DNA from: Lysinibacillus sp. ZYM-1 | Lineage (GTDB): Bacteria; Bacillota; Bacilli; Bacillales_A; Planococcaceae | Direction of reading: 5' to 3' | Assembly: GCF_001308875.1 (NCBI RefSeq) | Contig: NZ_KQ465122.1 | Coordinates: 1 to 64,000 of the forward strand | Length of the DNA: 64,000 nt | In this document: piece by piece, positions 43,299 to 57,313 of the stretch | How the letters are laid out: every line of letters starts with the position of its first letter | How positions within the stretch are numbered: position 1 is the stretch's first letter | The notes under the pieces: model-generated | Told to the model about the DNA's origin: nothing | The model's database searches: none | Seen by the model: only the letters and a program-made list of their open reading frames with translations | Made by a program: the position numbers and the translations under genes

Positions 43299-43882
43299 AG
43301 TAGTGCCCCACTTCCCTTCATTTCATCACCTTATTTTATTCATTCTAGGAGGTAAATACAAGATAATGGACTTACGCAAGCATTGCTTTTTGTGTAAGAT
43401 GTGAACATTTACTGTTTATGGTATTTTGCCACACTATATTTTTTAATTCGTGAATTTTTCATAAAAATTTTTCCGTATCATTTTTTATGATTTTCGTTAT
43501 TTCCCAAGATAGCAGGTGTTTGTTATATAACAATGATTTTTTATTTTATTCCTTTTCTATAAATTTAATAGCACAATAATAAAATGCAGAATATTCTCTT
43601 TCAAGATTATTTTTTCTCCCACATTCCTCATTATCAGTTATAAACTATTTCAAAAATATTATTCTCACAGATATTCAATTTCTCTTTTATGCTAATTATT
43701 TCTAACAAATCCTTGTTATTTCTATATTATTTCCTCAACTTATATTTAACTAAAAATTATAAAAACTCAAAATTTAGTATTGCATTATAGGATTATCCCT
43801 CATAAAATAAGTGAATATAGCGATGAATGGAAAAGCAATATATCGCTTAAAACAGAAATATATAACTTTAGGGGGAATAATT
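43299..43882. other. Long AT-rich upstream region of the first symporter operon
   Basis: Over 500 bases of very AT-rich sequence without a gene or clear terminator. The operon promoter is somewhere in it. The length suggests regulation, but I see no strong palindrome. Confidence 0.4.
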
Positions 43883-44218
43883 TTGGCTAACGTTTCAAAC
43901 AAAAAACAGGCGCCGTCAATTGATTATGATGCAATTGAAGCCATGGAATCGTTTAATAGCTTTGTTAGAAAGAAAAATATCTTTCTTTTCTCGATTACTG
44001 CAGTGTTTTTAATTCTCTATATTTTGCTACCAATCCTTGCTTTTCAACCTGTACTACAACAAAAAATCTTCGGAAATATTACGGGTGTTTGGGTTTATTC
44101 AGCAGGATTATTTGTGATGACGATCGTGCTCTGTACAGTATATGTAAAAAAAGCTGCTTCATTCGATAAAGCTGCAGCTGATGTATTAGCAGAGTATCAT
44201 GCGAAAGGCGGAAAATAA
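43883..44218 (+). CDS. DUF485 membrane protein, copy 1
   Basis: 111 residues. TTG 43883 is chosen because GGGGG is about 8 bases upstream and it aligns with the start of copy 2 (MANNQAKKG); the ATG at 43811 has no ribosome site. The DUF485 pattern is YDAIEAMESFNSFVRKKN, with two membrane helices (about 38-58 and 72-96). In other bacteria (YjcH) it precedes the acetate permease ActP and is co-expressed with it. The symporter gene starts 2 bases after its stop. Confidence 0.87.
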   Translation: MANVSNKKQAPSIDYDAIEAMESFNSFVRKKNIFLFSITAVFLILYILLPILAFQPVLQQKIFGNITGVWVYSAGLFVMTIVLCTVYVKKAASFDKAAADVLAEYHAKGGK

Positions 44219-44220
44219 GT

Positions 44221-45774
44221 ATGAACATAGTATCCATAGGTTTCTTCGTAGCAATTGTTGGCTTAACACTTGTTGTTACATATATTGCGGCAAAACGTAC
44301 ATCCTCTGCAGCTGATTTTTATACAGCTGGTGGTGGTTTGAAGGGTTGGCAAAATGGTTTTGCGATTGCAGGTGACTATTTATCCGCAGCCGCATTTTTA
44401 GGAGTTTCTGGTGCCATTGCTTTAACAGGTTTTGATGGTTTCTTCTTCTCTGTTGGTTATGTAGTGGCGAATTTAGTTCTTTTATACGTTATTGCAGAGC
44501 CAATGCGTAATTTAGGTCGCTATACACTAGCTGACATGTTAACGGCTCGTTTTAATGAAAAGCGAATTCGAGGTGTCGCTGCATCAGGCACCATTATTAT
44601 TGTTATTCTTTATATGATTGCACAATTAGTAGGTGCTGGTGCACTAATTAAGCTATTATTCGGCATTGAATATTGGGTTGCGGTGTTAATTGTCGGGGTT
44701 ATGATGACTACCTATGTATTATTCGGTGGAATGACAGCAACATCTTGGGTACAGATTATCAAAGCAAGTCTATTATTATTCGGGACAGGCTTATTAGCTA
44801 CATTAGTATTAGTGAAGTTTGATTTCTCTCTATTGAAAATGTTCGATACGATTGCCGTGGATCATGGGGAGGAATTCCTTGTACCAGGAATTAAATACAC
44901 AAGTACCATCGATTCTGTATCTATGATGATGGCTTTAGTTTTAGGAACATCAGGTTTACCACATATTTTAATGCGCTTTTTTACTGTAAAGGATGCCAAA
45001 ACGGCACGTTCTTCTATTTCATGGACAACTTGGATTACAGCTATTTTCTTCTCATTAACAATTTTTTTAGGCTTTGGTGCATTAAACTTTGTAGGTCTTG
45101 ATCAAATTTTAGCTGAAAGTAAGGCTGGTAACACGGCTGCTCCACTTCTAGCGCATTATTTAGGTGGAGATGTGTTGATGGCATTTATAGGTGCTGTAGC
45201 CTTTGCGACAATTTTAGCAGTTGTTTCTGGCTTAGTATTGACAGGTGCCTCGGCAATTTCTCACGATATTTATGGAGAAATTATTAAGGATGGAAAATTA
45301 ACGGAAAAGCAACAGGTAGTAGCTGCCCGTACAGGCTCTATCTCGATAGCGATTGTCTCAATTATTTTAGCGTTATTTGCGCAAAGCTTAAATGTTTCGT
45401 TCCTAGTGTCATTTGCATTTTGCATCGGTGCCTCAGCAAATTTACCTGTGATCCTTTATACAATTTATTGGAAGAAGTTCAATTCTACAGGTGCTGTAGC
45501 AGCCATGGTAACTGGATTAGTATCCTGTTTAATCTTAGGAGCCATGGGACCAAATGTATGGAGTCCTGTTGAAGGTGCAGCTATCTTTGTTGGTAAGCCG
45601 CTTGTACCACTGGCTGTTCCAGCTATTATTACAATTCCATTAGGCTTTATTGCAGGCTATTTGGGCTCTGTACTTTCCTCTAGTAAAGTTCCCAAAGAAG
45701 AGGCAGAACGTATTTATAAAGAAATTCGTGTGAAATCGAATACTGGTGTCTCTGTATCTGATATTTCACATTAA
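44221..45774 (+). CDS. Sodium:solute symporter (ActP-like), copy 1
   Basis: 517 residues with about 13 membrane helices of the SSS family. Typical blocks are SSAADFYTAGGGLKGWQNG, AIAGDYLSAAAFLG, and GTSGLPHILMRFFTVKDAK, which carries the SSS signature region. It probably imports a short-chain carboxylate such as acetate with sodium. It is about 70% identical by eye to copy 2 (46591-48147), with the same DUF485 partner, so the pair arose by duplication. Confidence 0.92.
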   Translation: MNIVSIGFFVAIVGLTLVVTYIAAKRTSSAADFYTAGGGLKGWQNGFAIAGDYLSAAAFLGVSGAIALTGFDGFFFSVGYVVANLVLLYVIAEPMRNLGRYTLADMLTARFNEKRIRGVAASGTIIIVILYMIAQLVGAGALIKLLFGIEYWVAVLIVGVMMTTYVLFGGMTATSWVQIIKASLLLFGTGLLATLVLVKFDFSLLKMFDTIAVDHGEEFLVPGIKYTSTIDSVSMMMALVLGTSGLPHILMRFFTVKDAKTARSSISWTTWITAIFFSLTIFLGFGALNFVGLDQILAESKAGNTAAPLLAHYLGGDVLMAFIGAVAFATILAVVSGLVLTGASAISHDIYGEIIKDGKLTEKQQVVAARTGSISIAIVSIILALFAQSLNVSFLVSFAFCIGASANLPVILYTIYWKKFNSTGAVAAMVTGLVSCLILGAMGPNVWSPVEGAAIFVGKPLVPLAVPAIITIPLGFIAGYLGSVLSSSKVPKEEAERIYKEIRVKSNTGVSVSDISH

Positions 45775-45826
45775 TTTTTATGCAACTCATGCATAATGAA
45801 TTGTAATTCAAAATGAGCAAAAAAAT

Positions 45827-45869
45827 AGGCAAAAAATTCGATTTTTGGTCGAGTTTTTCGCCTTTTTTG
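45827..45869 (+). terminator. Terminator after symporter copy 1
   Basis: AGGCAAAAAATTCGA (45827-45841) pairs with TCGAGTTTTTCGCCT (45849-45863, with one mismatch and one G-T pair) and is followed by TTTTTG. Confidence 0.75.
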
Positions 45870-46255
45870 TTATTCGTTATCTACTAATTTACTTATCTAA
45901 CAATATTATTTGACTTCCAAAAAACAGAAAAAAACCATTTTTCACTAAGTAAATAGTGTTTAAATTTGGATAAAAAAACAAGATATTTTTGTAAATTTAC
46001 CCCTCTATTATTGTCAAGAATCTAGATTTCTCTTTGCTTCATTTATTTATCTGAATTTTCTAAAACCCTTTATATTCTTGACTTTGGAGGATTTTTTCTC
46101 TTCCAAGACTATTTTCTGAAAAATTTTTTTTACATAATTTTTCTGAAATGTATTGCAATTTTGTGAACTCTTTCATAAAATGAAAATGTGAATTCACTAA
46201 ACTAGCAAAATCAAGTCTTGAGGCAGAAAAAATATACACAAAATGGGGAATGTTA
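45870..46255. other. Upstream region of the second symporter operon
   Basis: AT-rich leader without a gene. It shows no obvious extended likeness to the upstream region of copy 1, so the two operons may be regulated differently. Confidence 0.4.
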
Positions 46256-46594
46256 ATGGCAAACAATCAAGCAAAAAAAGGTGTCGTGATTGACTATGAT
46301 GCAATTGCAAACCAAGAATCGTTTAAGTCTCTTGTACGAAGAAAGAACTCTTTTCTTTGGTCTATTACTGCCATATTTTTAATGGCCTACATGTTGTTAC
46401 CAATTCTGACATCGTACACAACAATTCTACATCAAAAGGCATTTGGGGAAATTACTTTTGTGTGGATCTATTCCGCAGGGCTATTCATCATGACATGGGG
46501 GTTATGTCATTTATATGTAGCTAAAGCAAATAACTTTGACAGAGAAGCAAAAGCGATTATCGCAGAATACGAGAACGGAGGTGGCCGCCGATGA
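46256..46594 (+). CDS. DUF485 membrane protein, copy 2
   Basis: 112 residues from ATG 46256 behind GGGGA; the ATG at 46250 is too close to that site. DUF485 pattern IDYDAIANQESFKSLVRRKN and two membrane helices. It overlaps the symporter gene by 4 bases (ATGA). It is the paralogue of the gene at 43883. Confidence 0.87.
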   Translation: MANNQAKKGVVIDYDAIANQESFKSLVRRKNSFLWSITAIFLMAYMLLPILTSYTTILHQKAFGEITFVWIYSAGLFIMTWGLCHLYVAKANNFDREAKAIIAEYENGGGRR

Positions 46595-48147
46595 GTAACG
46601 GAATGAGTTTTACAGCCATATTCTTCTTCGTAGCCATTGTTGGTTTAACATTAGTTATCACATGGTGGGCATCTAAACGTACATCTTCTGCAAGTGACTT
46701 CTATACAGCTGGTGGTGGCTTAACAGGCTGGCAAAATGGACTAGCTATCGCAGGGGACTATTTATCAGCAGCCTCTTTCTTAGGGATTGCAGGTGCAGTA
46801 GCACTATTTGGATTTGACGGATTCTTCTTCTCTATTGGTTATTTAGTAGCTTACTTAGTGGTATTATATATCGTTGCTGAGCCATTACGTAACCTTGGGA
46901 AGTTCACATTAGCTGACATGATTACAGCACGTTTCAATAACTCAAAAGTACGTGGAACAGCTGCTTTAAGCACTATTACAATTGTTTTATTCTACATGAT
47001 TGCACAACTAGTTGGTGCAGGAGCACTTATTCAATTACTTTTAGGAATCGACTACTGGATAGCTGTATTAATCGTAGGTTTCATGATGACAACTTACGTA
47101 TTATTCGGTGGTATGACAGCAACTTCTTGGGTACAAATTATTAAAGCTTGTCTTTTAATGATAGGTACTGTTATTATCTCATTCTTAGTATTAAAAGAGT
47201 TCGGCTTCAGTATTGCAACAATGTTTAAAGAGATGACTACAGCGACTGAAAGTGGCGCTGCTTATTTAAACCCAGGTCTAAAATATACAAATGGACTTGA
47301 CACAATCTCAATGTTAATTGCATTAGTATTAGGTACTGCGGGTCTTCCACATATCTTAATGCGCTTCTTCACAGTAAAAGATGCAAAAACTGCTCGTTCA
47401 TCTGTTATTTGGGCTACTTGGATTGTAGGTATTTTCTACGTTTTAACAATTTTCTTAGGTTTCGGTGCAGCAGCATTCGTTGGAAAAGAAGATATTATTG
47501 CGGCGAACGCTGCTGGTAATATGGCTGCCCCACTTCTTGCAGAAGCACTTGGTGGCGACATTCTATTCTCATTCGTTTGTGCAGTAGCATTCGCAACAAT
47601 TTTAGCGGTAGTAGCAGGTCTTGTACTTTCAGGTGCATCTGCCCTATCCCATGATATTTATGGTCAAATTATTAAAAAGGGTAAAATTACAGAAAAAGAA
47701 CAAGTTCTTGCAGCTCGTATCGGTTCGATTACAATCGCTGTAATTTCTATTCTATTAGCACTTGGTGCACAAACATTAAACGTTGCGTTCTTAGTATCTT
47801 TAGCATTCTGTATTGCAGGTTCTGCTAACCTTCCAGTTATTATCTACACAATTTATTGGAAACGCTTTAATACAGCTGGTGCTGTTACAGCAATGTTAAC
47901 AGGTTTAATTTCTGCATTAGTATTAGTAGCTATGTCACCTAACGTATGGAATCCGATTGAAGGCAAGGCGATTTTCGTTGGTGAACCGTTAATTTTCTTA
48001 ACGAACCCAGCCTTAATCTCTGTACCACTAGGTTTCCTTGGTGGATTCATCGGTACGTTACTATCTAAAGAAACTGATGATGCAAAATATCGTGAAGTTG
48101 ACGTTAAGGCAAACACAGGTATTTCTGTACAGGACGTATCTCACTAA
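46591..48147 (+). CDS. Sodium:solute symporter (ActP-like), copy 2
   Basis: 518 residues of the SSS family with about 13 helices. SSASDFYTAGGGLTGWQNG, AIAGDYLSAASFLG and GTAGLPHILMRFFTVKDAK are shared with copy 1, and both proteins end in VKxNTGxSVxDxSH. Codon use looks more optimised here (for example many CGT and GGT codons), which suggests that this copy is more highly expressed. Likely acetate or a related acid as substrate. Confidence 0.92.
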   Translation: MSNGMSFTAIFFFVAIVGLTLVITWWASKRTSSASDFYTAGGGLTGWQNGLAIAGDYLSAASFLGIAGAVALFGFDGFFFSIGYLVAYLVVLYIVAEPLRNLGKFTLADMITARFNNSKVRGTAALSTITIVLFYMIAQLVGAGALIQLLLGIDYWIAVLIVGFMMTTYVLFGGMTATSWVQIIKACLLMIGTVIISFLVLKEFGFSIATMFKEMTTATESGAAYLNPGLKYTNGLDTISMLIALVLGTAGLPHILMRFFTVKDAKTARSSVIWATWIVGIFYVLTIFLGFGAAAFVGKEDIIAANAAGNMAAPLLAEALGGDILFSFVCAVAFATILAVVAGLVLSGASALSHDIYGQIIKKGKITEKEQVLAARIGSITIAVISILLALGAQTLNVAFLVSLAFCIAGSANLPVIIYTIYWKRFNTAGAVTAMLTGLISALVLVAMSPNVWNPIEGKAIFVGEPLIFLTNPALISVPLGFLGGFIGTLLSKETDDAKYREVDVKANTGISVQDVSH

Positions 48148-48157
48148 AATATTTTAT

Positions 48158-48190
48158 AAACCTCGTGAGTTCTTGCTTACGAGGTTTTAC
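48158..48190 (+). terminator. Terminator after symporter copy 2
   Basis: AAACCTCGTGAG (48158-48169) pairs with CTTACGAGGTTT (48176-48187, one G-T pair) and is followed by TACTTTTT. Confidence 0.75.
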
Positions 48191-48236
48191 TTTTTCTTCC
48201 GTTTTCGCTACTATATTGTTAAAAGGAGGGAAAATA

Positions 48237-48404
48237 ATGGCTCAATCAAAGGCGAAAAAGAAGCGAATGCATATTAAACGGACTGTTGGTAAGGATGTGG
48301 AGAAAAATCGTCAATCTAGTTCCTTCAGTACACATGAACGTACCACCAAAACAAAGAATGAGAAAATGGAACACGACTTCACTAAACATAAAAAGCAGTA
48401 TTAG
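48237..48404 (+). CDS. Small basic protein (55 residues)
   Basis: 55 residues from ATG 48237 behind a perfect AAAAGGAGGG site. Very rich in Lys, His, Ser and Thr (MAQSKAKKKRMHIKRTVGKD then KNRQSSSFSTHERTTKTKN), hydrophilic, without Cys or a membrane segment. It may bind nucleic acid or be a spore-core or stress protein; this is a guess. A terminator follows directly. Confidence 0.7.
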   Translation: MAQSKAKKKRMHIKRTVGKDVEKNRQSSSFSTHERTTKTKNEKMEHDFTKHKKQY

Positions 48405-48438
48405 GATGACTAATTCATATCCTATACTGCTTTTTTTA
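48391..48438. terminator. Terminator between converging genes
   Basis: AAAAGCAGTAT-AGGAT on the left pairs with ATCCT-ATACTGCTTTT on the right (one bulge) and is followed by T's; the minus strand also has a T-run. It serves the small basic protein gene and the tatD-like gene. Confidence 0.75.
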
Positions 48439-48450
48439 TATCGATCCTTC

Positions 48451-49200
48451 CTATAGCTGATAGAAAGTTTTTGTATTCTGCGTAATAATTTGAGCCGCTT
48501 CCTGTATGGACAACCCCTTAATGGACGCAATCACCTCAAGCGTCGAATGCATCATCCACGGAGACGTACGTTTATTTGTAAAAGGTCCTTCAAACGGCCA
48601 CGGACCATCTGTTTCTACCATCATCAGTTCGATTGGGTAAACTTGAATTAACTGCTGAATCTCCTCTTCATACAAAGCATCAGGTGTTATGGAGATAAAA
48701 TAACCTTGCTGGATCATGCGTTTCACAACGGTCACATCCCCTTTAAACCAATGAAAATGAGCCTGACGATGCCGATGCTTTTCAAGCAAATCGCATACGA
48801 TGGTAGCGTCCTCATACACAGCATGCAAAACAATCGGTTTCTTAAGTTCTTTCGCCAATACGATAAAACGTTCTAATAAAGCCTCATATGGACGAACATC
48901 TAAGGCTTGTTCTTGCCTTAAATAATAAGGTAAACCAACCTCACCTACCGCCACCATGTCATCTTTATGAGAACGAATCCAATCAAATAAAGCATTTTCT
49001 TCGATTTGACTTGGTAAAGGTTGTTCAGGATGGAAACCAAAAGCTGCCTTCACTTTTGGATAGGTCTTCGCTATATCCAATGTTCTTTGACAAGAGGACA
49101 GCTGCATGCTCACCGCAATCAATGTCTCCACTTCTTCCAATAAAGACGGTATCTCTCCATCCTTATACTGATCTAAATGGATATGAGCATCAATCAACAT
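48451..49200 (-). CDS. TatD family metal-dependent hydrolase
   Basis: 249 residues of a TIM-barrel amidohydrolase fold. Metal ligands His6 and His8 (IDAHIHLDQY), Glu in VAVGEVGLPYY, His in IVLHAVYE, His in AHFHWFKGD and Asp in VETDGPWPF match TatD-type nucleases. It is the last gene of the TPP-riboswitch operon and overlaps the ATPase gene by 11 bases. Why it belongs with thiamine precursor transport is unclear; an amidohydrolase acting on a pyrimidine salvage compound is a possible alternative (inference). Confidence 0.82.
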   Translation of the reverse strand: MLIDAHIHLDQYKDGEIPSLLEEVETLIAVSMQLSSCQRTLDIAKTYPKVKAAFGFHPEQPLPSQIEENALFDWIRSHKDDMVAVGEVGLPYYLRQEQALDVRPYEALLERFIVLAKELKKPIVLHAVYEDATIVCDLLEKHRHRQAHFHWFKGDVTVVKRMIQQGYFISITPDALYEEEIQQLIQVYPIELMMVETDGPWPFEGPFTNKRTSPWMMHSTLEVIASIKGLSIQEAAQIITQNTKTFYQL

Positions 49201-49939
49201 ACATATCCCCCTTTTCTTCCTGTAAATACTTAAATAACTGTTGTTTCAAGGCTGTGAATGTGGCCGAATGACGAATTTCCTCTTTACGTGGTCGCTCAAA
49301 CGGCACAATGATTTCTTTTTTCACAGTTGCAGGGCGTTTCGATAAAACAAGTATACGATCCGCTAAAAAGAGTGCTTCTTCAATACTATGTGTGACAAAT
49401 AAAATGGATTTTCGATACTCCTCCCAAATGGATAAAAGCCATGCCTGCATTTCCAGTCTTGTAAATTCATCCAGCGCAGAAAATGGTTCATCCAGACATA
49501 AAATGGGCTTGTCGCTGACAATGGCACGAATAAATGATACTCGCTGCTGCATCCCACCGGATAGCTCATTTGGATAGACCTGCATAAAGGATGCAAGCCC
49601 AACCTTCTCTAACCACCCCTTCGCACGTTCAAAGTTAGGTTTTTGCTGTAATTCCTCCACAATCGTCACATTCTCGATAACGGTACGCCATGGCAGTAAA
49701 CAAGGCTGCTGTGGCATATAGCCAATCGTTCCTCTTTTTTGCTGAATATCCTCCCCATTTAATAATATGGCCCCTTGATCAATCGACGAGACGCCACCAA
49801 TTAATTGAAAAAGGGTGCTCTTCCCACTGCCGGATGGGCCCACTATGGCCACAAACTCCCCATCTTTGACATCAAAGGATAAATTGTCCAGTACCTGTAA
49901 ACTGTCAAAGGACTTAGCGATGTTTTGAATGCTGAGCAT
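49190..49939 (-). CDS. thiZ: ABC transporter ATP-binding protein (ThiZ-like)
   Basis: 249 residues. Walker A GPSGSGKST (about 33-41), Q-loop MPQQPCLLPW, signature LSGGMQQRVS, Walker B ILCLDEPFSALD and H-loop VTHSIEE match the nitrate/sulfonate/taurine class. With the permease and the binding protein it forms the uptake system for the HMP pyrimidine precursor of thiamine. It overlaps the permease gene by 26 bases. Confidence 0.9.
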   Translation of the reverse strand: MLSIQNIAKSFDSLQVLDNLSFDVKDGEFVAIVGPSGSGKSTLFQLIGGVSSIDQGAILLNGEDIQQKRGTIGYMPQQPCLLPWRTVIENVTIVEELQQKPNFERAKGWLEKVGLASFMQVYPNELSGGMQQRVSFIRAIVSDKPILCLDEPFSALDEFTRLEMQAWLLSIWEEYRKSILFVTHSIEEALFLADRILVLSKRPATVKKEIIVPFERPRKEEIRHSATFTALKQQLFKYLQEEKGDMYVD

Positions 49940-50684
49940 AACCTCTCCCCTTTACCGTAAATTTTTCAATCAAGCGAATACTACTAAACAACAATAAGCT
50001 TAACAAGACAATCGCAAAAATTGCTACAAACACTCGATCCGTACGGAAGGAAGATTGTGCTAAAGTCATGTAAACACCTATTCCCTTTTTGGCACCAAGC
50101 CATTCTGCAATAACAGCGCCCATTACGCTGTAGGTAGCAGCAATTTTTACACCTGAGAAAATAGCTGGATAGGCATGTGGCCATTCTAGCTTCCAAAACG
50201 TTTGTGCCTTTGTTGCACCAATCATTTCAAAATAATGCTTTAGCTCGGGTGCTGTTTGACGAAAGCCGTCCATTGCCGCAATGACGATGGGGAAAAAGCA
50301 CACTAGACAAATAATGATAAGCTTTGGTAATAAGCCAAAGCCAAACCAAATAATTAGCAGCGGTGCTAATACAAGAATCGGAATATTTTGCGACATAATT
50401 AGAATCGGATAAAACAACTCCCGAATGAATGTAAAACGATGCAAAACAATCGCCATCGATAGACCACAACCAACCCCAATGGCAAGTCCTAGCAAAGCTA
50501 ACTGCACTGTAGCTAGGGCATGTGGCAAGAATGTCTGATAAGATTGTAAGCCTTCTACTAAAATAATGCTTGGTGCTGGTAGGAGCCAAGGAGGAACATC
50601 CGCTATATGCACAACAAGCTCCCATATGAATAAGAGGAAGGCGATAAAAATTATCGTCCTTCCCTTTTGTAATGCGCGTTTCAT
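49914..50684 (-). CDS. thiX: ABC transporter permease (ThiX-like)
   Basis: 256 residues with six membrane segments. The EAA-type cytoplasmic loop (HYFEMIGATKAQTFWKLEWP) matches the BPD_transp_1 family of sulfonate/HMP importers. The region IPILVLAPLLIIWFGFGLLP is characteristic. It overlaps its neighbours on both sides. Identity as thiX rests on the riboswitch and the ThiY-type binding protein. Confidence 0.88.
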   Translation of the reverse strand: MKRALQKGRTIIFIAFLLFIWELVVHIADVPPWLLPAPSIILVEGLQSYQTFLPHALATVQLALLGLAIGVGCGLSMAIVLHRFTFIRELFYPILIMSQNIPILVLAPLLIIWFGFGLLPKLIIICLVCFFPIVIAAMDGFRQTAPELKHYFEMIGATKAQTFWKLEWPHAYPAIFSGVKIAATYSVMGAVIAEWLGAKKGIGVYMTLAQSSFRTDRVFVAIFAIVLLSLLLFSSIRLIEKFTVKGRGYAQHSKHR

Positions 50685-50974
50685 GATTGATATTTCTCCG
50701 TTAAAGTATCCATCGTAATGCCTTTAGGTTGATATAAAATTTTCACTTGTGTAATGACATTAATGGCACCCATCTCGATCATCTTGACATTCATTTTTTC
50801 AATGATTTGAAGCAGCATTGTGAGCTCACCTTCCATCGTCGTTTCAAGTGGATGCACCTCATATTTCACACCAGATGCATCAATGACAGAAATTGCCGCA
50901 TCAACATAAGGAATTACATCCTCATATTTTTCTGTTTTCGGAATGATTTGGACACTGACTAATGAATTTGCCAT
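50681..50974 (-). CDS. Thiamine-binding protein (MTH1187/YkoF family)
   Basis: 97 residues. The start is ATG 50974, 9 bases after AAAGGAGG, within the end of the thiY gene; the longer frame to 51031 has no ribosome site. Ferredoxin-like fold with VSVQIIPKTEKYEDVIPYVD and YEVHPLETTMEGE, the pattern of the thiamine/HMP-binding MTH1187 family. It is thought to bind thiamine or HMP in the cytoplasm. It sits between the binding-protein and permease genes. Confidence 0.88.
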   Translation of the reverse strand: MANSLVSVQIIPKTEKYEDVIPYVDAAISVIDASGVKYEVHPLETTMEGELTMLLQIIEKMNVKMIEMGAINVITQVKILYQPKGITMDTLTEKYQS

Positions 50975-50975
50975 T

Positions 50976-51971
50976 TTAATTGGCCTCCTTTTTCGGTAAG
51001 TAATCATTTGTAAAGGCCTGTTTAGCATCAAATTCGCCCTCTAATACCTTGTTGCTAGACATCCACTTTGCATAGTTTTCCCACACAGAAAGTTTTTGCT
51101 CTCCCCATTGTTTAGCATCATCCTGATACTTATCTGCCAACCACTCTTGACTTTTATGCACTAACTCTTTATCTAAATCTGGAGCAGCTTCGATTAGAAT
51201 ATCAGCCGCTTCACTCGGGTTATTTATTGCATATTCATAGCCCTTCGATGTAGCTGCAACAAAGGCTTTGACTACGTCTGGATTATTTTGAATCATTTTT
51301 TCATTCGTTGCTAGAAGCGGTGTATAGTAATCTAACTGATCACTGTAGTCCGTTAAATACAGCATATTAACCTTTTCTCCACGAAGCTCTGCCTCAATAC
51401 CTGTCCATGCATAATAAATCCAAGCAAAGTCGATATCCTTTTTCATCATCGTGAAGAAATCTAAATCCCCTGCATTAACGATATCTAATTTATTGATATC
51501 GGCATTTTCAGTTTGCATTAATGATTGTAATACGGCTTGTTCAAGCGGCGCTCCCCAACCACCATAAGTTTTTCCTTCAAAATCTTTTGGTGATGTAATG
51601 CCTTTTGCAGCAATAGAAGCAAAGCCAGATGTATTATGCTGAATAATAGCCGCGATAGAGACCAGCGGCACATCTTGTACACGCGCCTGTGTAATGCCTT
51701 CCTGATAGCTCACGCCAAACTCTGCCTTTCCAGAAGCAACAAGCTGATCTGCGCCCGCCTCACCAGGCATAATAATATCAACATCTAAGCCCTGTTCCTC
51801 AAAATAACCGAGTTTTTTTGCGACATACAGTCCTGTATGATTCGTATTCGGTGTCCAATCCAGTACCACAGACACCTTTTTCAGCTTGTCAGTTGACTGC
51901 TTGTCCTCCTTGTCACTACAGCCCACTAAAGTCAAAAGTGCTGCCAATAGAATAAATAACCATTTTTTCAT
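50976..51971 (-). CDS. thiY: ABC transporter substrate-binding lipoprotein (ThiY-like, NMT1/THI5 fold)
   Basis: 331 residues. Signal peptide with lipobox LTLVGC (Cys18). The mature part starts VSVVLDWTPNTNHTGLYVAK and contains GYFEEQGLDVDIIMPGEAG, hallmarks of ThiY, which binds formylaminopyrimidine for thiamine salvage and is related to yeast THI5. It is the first gene behind the TPP riboswitch, which supports the assignment. Start at ATG 51971 with AGGAGG upstream on the minus strand. Confidence 0.92.
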   Translation of the reverse strand: MKKWLFILLAALLTLVGCSDKEDKQSTDKLKKVSVVLDWTPNTNHTGLYVAKKLGYFEEQGLDVDIIMPGEAGADQLVASGKAEFGVSYQEGITQARVQDVPLVSIAAIIQHNTSGFASIAAKGITSPKDFEGKTYGGWGAPLEQAVLQSLMQTENADINKLDIVNAGDLDFFTMMKKDIDFAWIYYAWTGIEAELRGEKVNMLYLTDYSDQLDYYTPLLATNEKMIQNNPDVVKAFVAATSKGYEYAINNPSEAADILIEAAPDLDKELVHKSQEWLADKYQDDAKQWGEQKLSVWENYAKWMSSNKVLEGEFDAKQAFTNDYLPKKEAN

Positions 51972-52070
51972 GCTAGGTCCTCCCAGTTTGTAATATGAAA
52001 GTGTTCATGAATGAATGTCGTCACCAGAAGAAAGCGTAATATACAGTTGATAAGATAGTGCTTGGAAAAC

Positions 52071-52100
52071 AAAAAAACGCCTAGGATTCCTCCCAGACGT
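52071..52100 (-). terminator. Riboswitch-controlled terminator
   Basis: On the minus strand ACGTCTGGGA-GGAA-TCCTAGGCGT forms a stem followed by seven T (52071-52100). It lies between the TPP aptamer and thiY. With thiamine pyrophosphate bound, the terminator is expected to form and shut off the operon. Confidence 0.82.
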
Positions 52101-52140
52101 ATTGCAATCAATCTCCAAAAACTTTTGCTTTTTTGAATAG

Positions 52141-52233
52141 ATGTTCCCTACGCTGGTACGAGCCAAATCAGGTTCAAAGGGTCAGTGTCTATCGGACACA
52201 ATCTCAGCTAGCCATTACTAGCCCCCCTACATT
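52141..52233 (-). promoter_or_regulatory. TPP riboswitch (THI element)
   Basis: Read on the minus strand the segment contains GTAGGGGGGC, the conserved GCTGAGATTG, the core ACCCTTTGAACCTGAT and the closing CGTAGGGAA, in the order and spacing of the thi-box aptamer. It precedes the thiY operon and its terminator hairpin. Confidence 0.95.
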
Positions 52234-52327
52234 CTTTCGCTATGAACTTTTCGATGATTATTATACCCATAGTTGATGTAAATTGACAAGGTGCTATTTT
52301 CGGATAGTCGTTCCACTCAAATAAATA
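52234..52327. other. Promoter region of the thiY operon
   Basis: The minus-strand promoter should lie here, upstream of the aptamer; nothing else is seen. Confidence 0.35.
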
Positions 52328-52352
52328 GCCCAGTCTCTTAAGAGAGCTGGGC
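52328..52352 (-). terminator. Terminator of parEC
   Basis: GCCCAG-TCTC-TTAA-GAGA-GCTGGGC folds into a stem with one bulge. On the minus strand it is followed by TATTTATTTG. Confidence 0.65.
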
Positions 52353-52358
52353 ATGATT

Positions 52359-57313
<4,955 letters not shown>

